Position numbers and translations under genes: made by a program. From Microvirga sp. (GTDB taxonomy: Bacteria; Pseudomonadota; Alphaproteobacteria; Rhizobiales; Beijerinckiaceae), in NCBI GenBank assembly GCA_022241475.1, contig JAKOMT010000009.1, positions 50,552 through 92,608 on the forward strand: a DNA stretch of 42,057 nt, given 5' to 3'. Position 1 is the first letter of the stretch; each line of letters starts with the position of its first letter. The notes under the pieces were generated by a model, which saw only the letters and a list, made by a program, of their open reading frames with translations, ran no database searches and had not been told where the DNA came from. Positions 18,456-24,774 of the stretch are shown piece after piece.

Positions 18456-18504
18456 GGAAATCCGGACGCGTCATTCGGCTGATCGTCCGGACATTCGGAC
18501 GCGT
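18456..18504 (+). promoter_or_regulatory. Paired upstream activator sites (direct repeats) for the sigma-54 regulator
   Basis: Two near-identical 16-mers, GGAAATCCGGACGCGT (18456-18471) and GGACATTCGGACGCGT (18489-18504), lie exactly 33 bp apart, about three helical turns. The second copy sits in a perfect dyad CGTCCG-N6-CGGACG (18484-18501); the first is an imperfect version. They lie about 65-115 bp upstream of the predicted transcription start, the normal position for an NtrC-type activator binding as two dimers. Confidence 0.65.
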
Positions 18505-18542
18505 TTCGCCAGCAACGCCAATCGTGACAACGAACCACGCTC

Positions 18543-18557
18543 TGGCACGAGGCTTGA
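18543..18557 (+). promoter_or_regulatory. Sigma-54 (-24/-12) promoter of the Mo-enzyme operon
   Basis: TGGCAC (18543-18548), a 5-base spacer and TTGA (18554-18557) match the RpoN consensus TGGCAC-N5-TTGC except at the last base. The predicted start is near 18569, about 50 bp before the Mo-enzyme ATG. An NtrC-type activator gene and paired upstream repeats directly precede it. Confidence 0.75.
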
Positions 18558-18617
18558 TACGCATCTCCCGCGAACGAGAGCGGACACGACCGTCCGCCGC
18601 GATAGAGGGAGATCGTT

Positions 18618-19970
18618 ATGTCCGATGTTGAAACGAGGCGCCGCGCGCAGGAGGAGGCGCTGGTCAAGGACGCGCTCCGCAAGGGGCCGCAGATGGATCG
18701 GCGCAAGTTCTTCGTCTCGGCCGGCGCGTTCGCCGCAGCCGCAGGCGCCGCCGGCGTCGCATCAAGCGCGCCGAGCGCTCTCGCGGATACGGCTCCACGC
18801 GTTCTGCAAAAGGACGATTCTCGCCTCCTGAACATCGGGGCGACAGTGCGGTCTGGCCGCTACTGGGACTTCACGACCTTCATGACGCCGGTCGAAGAAT
18901 TCTACGTCCGCAATCACTATCCGACGCCGACGGCCGAGTCGAAGCCCGAGCTGGCGCGCGAAAACTGGCGGCTGCGCATTCACGGCGACAGCATCGCGAA
19001 CCCGATGGAGATCGGCTACGAGGATCTCCTCAAGATGCCGGCGCGGACGATCATGGCGAACATGCAGTGCCACGGCAACGCACGGAATTTGTTCTGGGAG
19101 GTGGGCGGCTACAACAGCGATCAAGTCGCCGGCGGCTCCTGGGTCCTGGGCGCGATCGGCCTCGCCGAATGGCGCTACGTCCCGATCAGCCACATCCTCG
19201 AAATGGCGGGCATGCGCGACGACGCCGTCACGGCCCTGTTCTGGTCGGGCGTCGACGGCAACGACATGGGCAGGCCGATGCCGGTCGCGGAGCTGCGCGA
19301 GCGCGGCGACGATATCGGGATCGCGTTCCAGATGAACGGCAATGATCTTTTGGCCGACCACGGCGCGCCCGTGCGCCTCGTGGTGCCCGGCTGGGGCGGG
19401 ACGGCCTCGATCAAGTGGTTGACGGAGATCAACGTCACTGACCGTCGCGTCTGGTGCCGGCTCAACACGAAGGGCGAGGTCTATCTCGGCGACGCCTACG
19501 AGCGCCCGGAATTTTCCGAGAGCGACATGTTCGTCGACGTCACTCCGGAGGACATCCAGGGGCCGATGGTCACTTGGATGCCGCCGCAATCGACGCTGAC
19601 GGTGCCGCTCGTCCTCGAGCATTCGCCGAACATGCCGGCGAACTATCCGCTGGAGCGCGGGGAGTTGCCGATGCTCGAAGCGGGGCTGCAGACGATGCGC
19701 GGCTACGCCTGGGCGCCGCGTTACGGCGTTCGCGACGTCGAATACCGCGTCGATGGCAGGCCGTGGCAGCCGGCGCGCATCCTGTCGCCCAATCTCGGGC
19801 GCTATACCTGGGTGCGTTTCGAATTCCCGTGGGACGCGCCTGCCGGCGAGCACGTGGTCGAAACCCGCGTGACCGACATGACGGGCTACCAGCAGCCCGC
19901 CACGCAGCCGCCGAACCGGCTCGGCATGGCCAACGGAGTGATCCCGCGCTTCCGCATCAACGTGGTTTGA
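18618..19970 (+). CDS. Sulfite-oxidase-family molybdenum enzyme, Tat-exported
   Basis: A 450-residue periplasmic oxidoreductase. An unusually long N-terminal region precedes the Tat motif DRRKFFVSAGAFAAA (27-41). The Mo-cofactor domain holds R98-N-H100 (FYVRNHYPTP), matching the active-site Arg-x-His of SorA and SUOX, and the Mo-ligating Cys is C151 in NMQCHGNARN. GDDIGIAFQMNG and VRLVVPGWGGTASIKWL are further cofactor-domain motifs. The C-terminal dimerisation domain ends near TQPPNRLGMANGVIP. GAGGGAG lies just upstream of the ATG. With the following c-type cytochrome gene it resembles SorAB sulfite:cytochrome c oxidoreductase, though sulfite as substrate is inferred. Expression is probably sigma-54 dependent. 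Confidence 0.9.
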   Translation: MSDVETRRRAQEEALVKDALRKGPQMDRRKFFVSAGAFAAAAGAAGVASSAPSALADTAPRVLQKDDSRLLNIGATVRSGRYWDFTTFMTPVEEFYVRNHYPTPTAESKPELARENWRLRIHGDSIANPMEIGYEDLLKMPARTIMANMQCHGNARNLFWEVGGYNSDQVAGGSWVLGAIGLAEWRYVPISHILEMAGMRDDAVTALFWSGVDGNDMGRPMPVAELRERGDDIGIAFQMNGNDLLADHGAPVRLVVPGWGGTASIKWLTEINVTDRRVWCRLNTKGEVYLGDAYERPEFSESDMFVDVTPEDIQGPMVTWMPPQSTLTVPLVLEHSPNMPANYPLERGELPMLEAGLQTMRGYAWAPRYGVRDVEYRVDGRPWQPARILSPNLGRYTWVRFEFPWDAPAGEHVVETRVTDMTGYQQPATQPPNRLGMANGVIPRFRINVV

Positions 19971-19993
19971 CGGGGTCGACGGGCTCCCTTCCC

Positions 19994-20017
19994 GAAGCCG
20001 GCGTCAGCGCCGGCTTC
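19994..20017 (+). terminator. Intercistronic hairpin between Mo-enzyme and cytochrome genes
   Basis: GAAGCCGGCG and CGCCGGCTTC form a perfect 10-bp stem with a TCAG loop, followed by a pyrimidine-rich but not T-only tract. It lies 23 bp after the Mo-enzyme stop and may be a partial terminator or an mRNA-stabilising element setting the ratio of the two proteins. Confidence 0.55.
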
Positions 20018-20042
20018 TCCCCTTCCAATCCGGAGTTTGTTC

Positions 20043-20429
20043 ATGAAGACCGCGCTGACGCGCCAGGCGCTCCCGCGCGCCCTCGCCCTCGCAATCGCCA
20101 CCAGCTCCGCTGCACTAGCCGAAAGCGAGCAAGTCGCGGAAGGCGGGCGTCTCTACGCCGAGACCTGCGCCGTCTGCCACGGCGCGGAGGGTCGAGGCGG
20201 GCCGGGCTATCCCAATCCGATCTGGGGGGACGGCGCCCAGATCCGGAAATTCGCGCACGCCCAGGGGCTATTCGAATATAATCAGATGCTGATGCCCTTC
20301 GACGACCCTACGAAGCTCGACAACGCACAGAAATGGGCCGTCGTCGCGTACATGCTCGCCAATCATGGCGTGATCGAGCGCGAGGACGGTGTCGACCCGG
20401 CGCAGGCGCGCGACGTCACCATTCCCTGA
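20043..20429 (+). CDS. Small periplasmic c-type cytochrome, SorB-like
   Basis: A 128-residue protein with a Sec signal peptide (LPRALALAIATSSAALA, cleavage before ES). One haem-attachment motif, C42-AVC-H46 (TCAVCHGAEGRGG), and a distal Met ligand in MLMPFDDPTKL define a class I cytochrome c. The start is the ATG at 20043 with GGAG eight bases upstream. It follows the sulfite-oxidase-family gene by 72 bp and is the likely electron acceptor, passing electrons to the respiratory chain as SorB does in SorAB systems. A Rho-independent terminator candidate lies 26 bp after its stop, closing the operon. Confidence 0.88.
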   Translation: MKTALTRQALPRALALAIATSSAALAESEQVAEGGRLYAETCAVCHGAEGRGGPGYPNPIWGDGAQIRKFAHAQGLFEYNQMLMPFDDPTKLDNAQKWAVVAYMLANHGVIEREDGVDPAQARDVTIP

Positions 20430-20455
20430 CCACGCTGACGACCCGCAGCCAAATG

Positions 20456-20493
20456 GGTCTGGCCGGATCGCATCTGGCCGGACCTTTGCTTTT
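20456..20493 (+). terminator. Rho-independent terminator after the cytochrome gene
   Basis: GGTCTGGCC (20456-20464) pairs with GGCCGGACC (20476-20484), with one G-U type mismatch and an 11-nt loop, followed by TTTGCTTTT. It lies 26 bp after the cytochrome stop codon. Confidence 0.65.
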
Positions 20494-20797
20494 GCAAGGA
20501 AGAGAGCCCTGCCTGAGCGAATACGCGCGCGTTACGGCGCAAACGACGGCTAGAAATCCGGCCACCTGGGCGGCGGGGGAACACGACTAGGCTGGCGTTT
20601 CGGGTGCGGTGGAGAACGGCGAAAAGCAGTTTTCCAACGCCCAACGTACAATCCGCGACGTGCCCGACCGTGACGCGGAAGGCGATGCGACAGTGGACGC
20701 GCTCGATCGGCCGCCAGAAATATTACGTTTCTCTAAAGCATAAAATGTCAGGCCTCGCGCTTACACCGCTAAGCGCGCTTTCTGCGAAAGCGATCGA
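20494..20797. other. Intergenic region, no gene recognised
   Basis: About 300 bp between the cytochrome terminator and the EAL-gene promoter candidate. An 83-residue frame (20604-20855) has no ribosome binding site or recognisable domain and I do not call it. The base composition becomes clearly more AT-rich toward 20800, marking the left edge of a compositionally different patch. Confidence 0.35.
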
Positions 20798-20858
20798 TTG
20801 CAAGGCCAATAATTTTTCGAGGATAATGACTGCGGAATTATTCTATTTAAAATAATTC
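20798..20858 (+). promoter_or_regulatory. Sigma-70-like promoter and AT-rich dyad upstream of EAL gene
   Basis: TTGCAA (20798-20803) and GATAAT (20822-20827) are spaced by 18 bp and resemble -35/-10 elements. Immediately after the predicted start is an AT-rich inverted repeat, GAATTATT (20835-20842) and AATAATTC (20851-20858), which may be an operator or leader hairpin. Confidence 0.45.
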
Positions 20859-20881
20859 TATTTTACAGGGCCGGCTCTATT

Positions 20882-20895
20882 GTGCATTACTGCAC
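20882..20895. promoter_or_regulatory. Palindrome adjoining the EAL gene start codon
   Basis: GTGCA-TTAC-TGCAC is a perfect 5-bp-arm dyad ending three bases before the ATG at 20899, where a ribosome binding site would be expected and none is seen. It could be an operator or an RNA structure limiting translation. Confidence 0.35.
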
Positions 20896-20898
20896 TAT

Positions 20899-22254
20899 AT
20901 GACGCAAGGCCCGGATCAACCACGGCGATATCAAGGCTACAGCCTTTATTCCGCACGAATGATTCTCGCATACCGATATGGGTCGCTAGCCTTCGCTGGC
21001 GGAGGGCTCGCCTGGGCGGTGGTCTTTGCCGCGATTGGTTGGTGGTGGGTCGTGGCGTTGGATATCGCCATTATCGTCAGCGGGCTTGCAATCTATCTGT
21101 TGATCCGGCGAGGGCATTTCGCTTTCGGGCTCTTGGCGGCCCAGGCCGCCTTGATGGCGATAGCCATCGTCATGGGACTGCTTCTTGATGTCCCAACAGA
21201 CAAATTCCCACGGGTCAGTCATCTCTACCTGCTGGTCGTGGCCACTTTGGGCTATCTGAATTATCAGCGGGAGCGGTCGCGCGCGCAATTGACGTTGATC
21301 GGCGCCTGCCTGCTGGCTTTCGTCGTGCTCGCCAGCGCACCGCTGTCATCCCCCTTTGTTGTGACGATGCCGGACTTGGTGCGGAGCATCGGCACCTGGG
21401 CCAACGCGTTTCTTGCGACCGCCATGCTGGCCGCCTGCATCCATGTCATGCATGCCGAGTTTGTCCGCAAGGACAAGTTCAGCCGCGATCTGACGGCCGC
21501 TTTGTGGAACGAGGAATTCCAGCTCGTCTTTCAGCCGCAGGTCGATCTGTTTCGCAAGACAATTGGTTGCGAAGCGCTTCTACGCTGGAACAGCTCGCAG
21601 CGGGGTCCCGTATCCCCGGTCGAGTTCATTCCGGAGGCGGAAAAGCTCGGCCTGATGGTCGCCATCGGCGGCTGGGTGCTCGAAAAGGGTTGTAGCACAC
21701 TGGCCGAATGGGGCAAGAATCCTGAACGCCGACACTTGACACTATCGATCAATATCAGCGCCAGCCAGCTGATGCATGATGACTTCGAGTCATCTTTGAG
21801 CGATACGCTAACGAAGACAAGGGCGAACGCTCAGCAGCTCATCCTTGAATTGACCGAGAGCATTTTGCTGACGGATATGGAGCTGGCGATCGCCAAACTC
21901 GAGAGACTGCAAAGGTCGGGAATTACTCTCGCGCTCGACGACTTTGGAACTGGCTATTCGTCTCTATCGTATCTGCGTCGTTTGCCCATCCAGCAGATCA
22001 AGATCGACCGTAGTTTTGTGCAGGATGTCGTCACTGCCCCTCGCAACGCCTCACTCGTACAAAATGTGATCCGCATCGGTCGTGATCTCGGCCAAGACGT
22101 TCTGGCGGAGGGTGTCGAAACGGTGGAACAGCACGATTTTCTTGCCTCGGCCGGCTGTAAGTATTTTCAAGGCTATCTCTACGGAAGGCCGATGACGCTG
22201 ATAGATTTTGAGAAGCGTATTGAGCTTGAGGCCAAAGGCGCCCTGCCGGAATGA
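20899..22254 (+). CDS. Membrane EAL-domain cyclic-di-GMP phosphodiesterase
   Basis: A 451-residue protein. Residues 20-185 hold five or six hydrophobic spans (for example AFAGGGLAWAVVFAAIGWWW and YLLIRRGHFAFGLLAAQAAL). The EAL domain covers about 200-445, with E225 of the EAL motif (CEALLRW), N285 (SINIS), ELTE at 317-320, DDFGTGYS at 347-354, K368 (QIKIDRSF) and a later AEGVET loop. The catalytic set looks complete, so c-di-GMP hydrolysis is likely; there is no GGDEF domain. The N-terminal membrane part may be a sensor. The gene is less GC-rich than its neighbours and has no partner genes, which hints at recent acquisition. A later start at 20959 is possible. Confidence 0.88.
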   Translation: MTQGPDQPRRYQGYSLYSARMILAYRYGSLAFAGGGLAWAVVFAAIGWWWVVALDIAIIVSGLAIYLLIRRGHFAFGLLAAQAALMAIAIVMGLLLDVPTDKFPRVSHLYLLVVATLGYLNYQRERSRAQLTLIGACLLAFVVLASAPLSSPFVVTMPDLVRSIGTWANAFLATAMLAACIHVMHAEFVRKDKFSRDLTAALWNEEFQLVFQPQVDLFRKTIGCEALLRWNSSQRGPVSPVEFIPEAEKLGLMVAIGGWVLEKGCSTLAEWGKNPERRHLTLSINISASQLMHDDFESSLSDTLTKTRANAQQLILELTESILLTDMELAIAKLERLQRSGITLALDDFGTGYSSLSYLRRLPIQQIKIDRSFVQDVVTAPRNASLVQNVIRIGRDLGQDVLAEGVETVEQHDFLASAGCKYFQGYLYGRPMTLIDFEKRIELEAKGALPE

Positions 22255-22534
22255 GCACAGGAGCTATGGCGGAATGGGTGATGGAGCCTGAGAAGTCGGC
22301 GTGCCGTGGCGGGCGCCATGACGGTCGACACCACGATCGCCCCACTTTATCGGCCCGAGTCGATTCTTGACCAATGAATCAAGATCGCCCACGACCGCGC
22401 GCGGCGGATGCTGGCCGCTGCGACGCCTTACGACGATGTCGGGACGGCGGCGATTCTGCGCGGCCCCCTCGCGCGCATTTTGGCGCTGTTCGCGTTGGCT
22501 GGCGAATGCGGATGCGCGCGGGGCATGAACGAAA
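22255..22534. other. Intergenic region with a possible decayed plus-strand ORF
   Basis: A plus-strand frame from ATG 22318 begins MTVDTTIAPLYRPESILDQ and is interrupted by a TGA. The same frame then continues with IKIAHDRARRMLAAATPYDD and AILRGPLARILALFALAGE up to the terminator hairpin. The codon use looks coding-like, but I recognise no family. It may be a decayed small gene or chance. Confidence 0.3.
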
Positions 22535-22562
22535 AAACCCCGCCCTGTCGTGGGCGGGGTTT
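22535..22562 (-). terminator. Strong Rho-independent terminator, probably bidirectional
   Basis: AAACCCCGCCC and GGGCGGGGTTT form an 11-bp perfect stem with a 6-nt loop (TGTCGT). Read on the minus strand the stem is followed by a run of Ts (six with the stem end), so it terminates the minus-strand operon ending at 22645. On the plus strand the T tract is short (TTTGTCTG), so it may also stop transcription from the EAL side. Confidence 0.8.
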
Positions 22563-22644
22563 GTCTGTCGTTGGTTGCGGGGCGTGAAGCCACTTTCGAA
22601 ACAGTAAGTTCCTGCGCATTAATTACTATTGAGCCTCGGGAAAA

Positions 22645-23391
22645 TTACAGCACGCGCTCGACGCTCACGCCCCGACAATCCATCTCGTAGTCCAGGCACG
22701 CGACGGGCGGGCGGTTGAAGTGCCAGGTCAGCCCGTGCCGGGCCGCTCCGCGCCGGACGATCTCGTCGGCGAGGAACGGATGGAAGTCGAACACGGAATA
22801 GACCTGCGTCGCCGTCACGTCGGCCCACGTGAAGCCTAGGGTCGCCATGCGGCGCTCCATCTCGGCCAGCACGAAGCGCGCCTTCTCGCGCAGGCCCTCG
22901 ACGCTGGTGTCGCCGAGCCGCACAGTGTGGTCGCGGTAGCTGCCCTTGCCCTCGGGCGCCTCGCCCGAGCCCGCGACGACGAAGGACGGAGCCGCGTCGG
23001 GCGCCTCGACCGTGTAGCAGAAGGCGTGGAAGGACGGCTGCGCCGGCTTGTCGAGCTCCGGGCAGACGTTGGCGCGGGCCACCGGGTTCACGCCGTCGCG
23101 GAACAAGCCCCACTTCTCGAGCGTGCCGACATAGACCTCGTTGAAGGCCTTGAAGCCCTCTTCCGTGAAGGGCTCGGGCGAGCGCAGCTCGCAGGCGCAG
23201 AACGCGGAGAGCGGACGTCCGGCTTCCTCGATCGTCTTGGCGATGCGGTCGAAGCCCTCGGCGACGGGCACGGGGTTGCGGAAGCGCACCCGCACGATCT
23301 CGAAACCCGGCTCGGCGGCGACGCCGGCCGAATACTGGAACACGCCCGGGGCGTACCGATAGCCGCCCGGCTCGAACTTGACTGCGGTCAC
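22645..23391 (-). CDS. RidA-like protein (possibly CnbZ-type deaminase)
   Basis: A 248-residue protein starting at a GTG that overlaps the stop of the Fe-S subunit gene (GTGA), with GGAGGA nine bases upstream. The C-terminal half has a RidA/YjgF-like pattern (KARFVLAEMERRMATLGFTW, then ADVTATQVYSVFDFHPF). The N-terminal half has GVFQYSAGVAAEPG and FCACELRSPEPFTEEGF. From memory it resembles larger RidA relatives annotated as 2-amino-(chloro)muconate deaminase CnbZ, but I could not check this. RidA enzymes hydrolyse enamines and imines. As last gene of a hydroxylase operon it may deaminate an intermediate of N-heterocycle or amine catabolism. In-frame sequence upstream of the GTG belongs to a shadow frame. 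Confidence 0.65.
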   Translation of the reverse strand: MTAVKFEPGGYRYAPGVFQYSAGVAAEPGFEIVRVRFRNPVPVAEGFDRIAKTIEEAGRPLSAFCACELRSPEPFTEEGFKAFNEVYVGTLEKWGLFRDGVNPVARANVCPELDKPAQPSFHAFCYTVEAPDAAPSFVVAGSGEAPEGKGSYRDHTVRLGDTSVEGLREKARFVLAEMERRMATLGFTWADVTATQVYSVFDFHPFLADEIVRRGAARHGLTWHFNRPPVACLDYEMDCRGVSVERVL

Positions 23392-23894
23392 GATGATTTT
23401 TCCTCCATCTGCGCCCTGCCGACGGCCTCGATGGCGTCGACGATGGGCTGGTAGCCGGTGCACCGGCAATAATTGCCGGACAACTCGTCGCGAATGCGTT
23501 CGCGATCGGGGTTCTTCTCCCGCGCCAGAAGCTCGGCGGCGGTAAGCAGCATTCCCGGCGTGCAAAACCCGCATTGAAGGGCTCCTCGCTCGTAGAACGC
23601 TTCCTGGAGCGCCGCGAGCCTGCCGCTCGCCGTCGCTCCTTCGATGGTTTCGACATGCGCGCCGTCCGCCTGCGCGGCGAACATCAGGCAGCCGCGCACG
23701 CAGACATCGTCTACGACGATCGTGCAGGCGCCGCAGACGCCGTGCTCGCAGCCGACATGCGTTCCGGTCAGGCCGAGTTCGTCGCGCAGCCAGTCGACGA
23801 GGGACGCGCGCACGCAGACCTCGGCGCTGATCGCCCGGCCGTTGACGCGCGTTTCGATGCGCACGCGCTCTTCCTGCGCGGTTTCAGCGCCCAT
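23388..23894 (-). CDS. Xanthine-dehydrogenase-family 2Fe-2S subunit (CoxS/small subunit)
   Basis: A 168-residue iron-sulfur subunit. The plant-ferredoxin-type cluster ligands are in GCEHGVCGACTIVVDD, with the fourth Cys in RGCLMFA. The second cluster ligands are in LQCGFCTPGML and NYCRCTGYQPIV. Both sets are intact. The ATG at 23894 has AGGAGG upstream and lies inside a GTG-ATG pair. The gene overlaps neither the FAD-subunit stop (23884-23886) frame nor spacing beyond a few bases, so the two are translationally coupled. It transfers electrons from the Mo site of the large subunit to FAD in the medium subunit. Confidence 0.92.
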   Translation of the reverse strand: MGAETAQEERVRIETRVNGRAISAEVCVRASLVDWLRDELGLTGTHVGCEHGVCGACTIVVDDVCVRGCLMFAAQADGAHVETIEGATASGRLAALQEAFYERGALQCGFCTPGMLLTAAELLAREKNPDRERIRDELSGNYCRCTGYQPIVDAIEAVGRAQMEEKSS

Positions 23895-24774
23895 CACCCG
23901 CCTCCTGTTCCGCCTTCCGCGCCCCGATCCGCGCCAGCGCCCGCTTGAGCAGGATCCCCGAGAGATGGCGTTTGTAATCGGCCCCGCAATCGCCGCCGGG
24001 CATGATCTCGATCTCTTCGCGCGCGGCCGCGGCCGCCGCCTCGCGCGCGCCGGGGTCGGCCGGATCGGCTCCGATCAGCGCCCGCTCCGCCGCCTCCGCG
24101 CGCGCCGGCTTCTCGCCGACCGCGAAGAAGACGAGCCGGACGTCCCGCACGCGCCCGGCCTCGACGACCGCCCCGGCGGCGAGGCCCGCCATGGCATAAT
24201 CGCCCTTGCGCCGCGCCGTTTCGTCGAAATCGAAGATCCAGCCGGGCGCCGGGCGCGGATAGAACACGGAGACGATCATCTCGTCGGGTTCGCGCGCCGT
24301 CTCGTACACCCCGAGGAAGAAATCGGCCGCCGGAACCTCCCGCTCGCCGCGCAGGCTCGCCAGACGGATCGTCGCGTCGAGCGCCAGCGCGCAGGCAGGC
24401 GCCTCTGAGGCGGGATCGGCGAGCGCGAGGCTCCCGCCGATCGTGCCGCGATTGCGGATGCCACGATGGGCGACGTGCGGGATCGCCTGCGCGAGCAGCG
24501 ACCAGTCGCGGGCGTTCGCCACATGATCGAGCAGGGCGTTCTGGCGAGTGAGGGCGCCGACGAGCAGCCCCTCCGGGCGCTCCTCGATCGCGCCGAGGCC
24601 GGGTATCCGGTTCACGTCGATCAGGATTTCGGGCGCTGCGAGACGCAGGTTGAGCATGGGGGCGAGGCTCTGGCCGCCGGCGAGGATCTGGGCCTCGTCG
24701 GAATATTCCGCGAGCAGGGCCAGCGCCTCGTCGAGCGACCGGGGCGCGGCGTAGACGAACGGCGCGGGCTTCAC
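23884..24774 (-). CDS. Xanthine-dehydrogenase-family FAD-binding subunit (CoxM/medium subunit)
   Basis: A 296-residue subunit starting at a GTG that overlaps the stop of the large-subunit gene (GTGA). The N-terminus VKPAPFVYAAPRSLDEALAL is followed by the FAD motifs AGGQSLAPMLNLRLA and IRNRGTIGGSLALADPASE, both characteristic of CoxM-type subunits. The C-terminal CO-dehydrogenase flavoprotein domain runs to the end (KRHLSGILLKRALARIGAR). The frame extends upstream to 25152, but that part is antisense-like low-complexity sequence within the large subunit gene. It accepts electrons from the 2Fe-2S subunit and passes them to an external acceptor. Confidence 0.9.
   Translation of the reverse strand: MKPAPFVYAAPRSLDEALALLAEYSDEAQILAGGQSLAPMLNLRLAAPEILIDVNRIPGLGAIEERPEGLLVGALTRQNALLDHVANARDWSLLAQAIPHVAHRGIRNRGTIGGSLALADPASEAPACALALDATIRLASLRGEREVPAADFFLGVYETAREPDEMIVSVFYPRPAPGWIFDFDETARRKGDYAMAGLAAGAVVEAGRVRDVRLVFFAVGEKPARAEAAERALIGADPADPGAREAAAAAAREEIEIMPGGDCGADYKRHLSGILLKRALARIGARKAEQEAGDGR

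Noticed and set aside
20459..20481. Direct repeat TCTGGCCGGA
   Set aside because: It is explained by the two arms of the terminator hairpin at 20456-20484.
20604..20855. 83-residue ORF
   Set aside because: It has no ribosome binding site or domain, and its end overlaps the EAL-gene promoter candidate.
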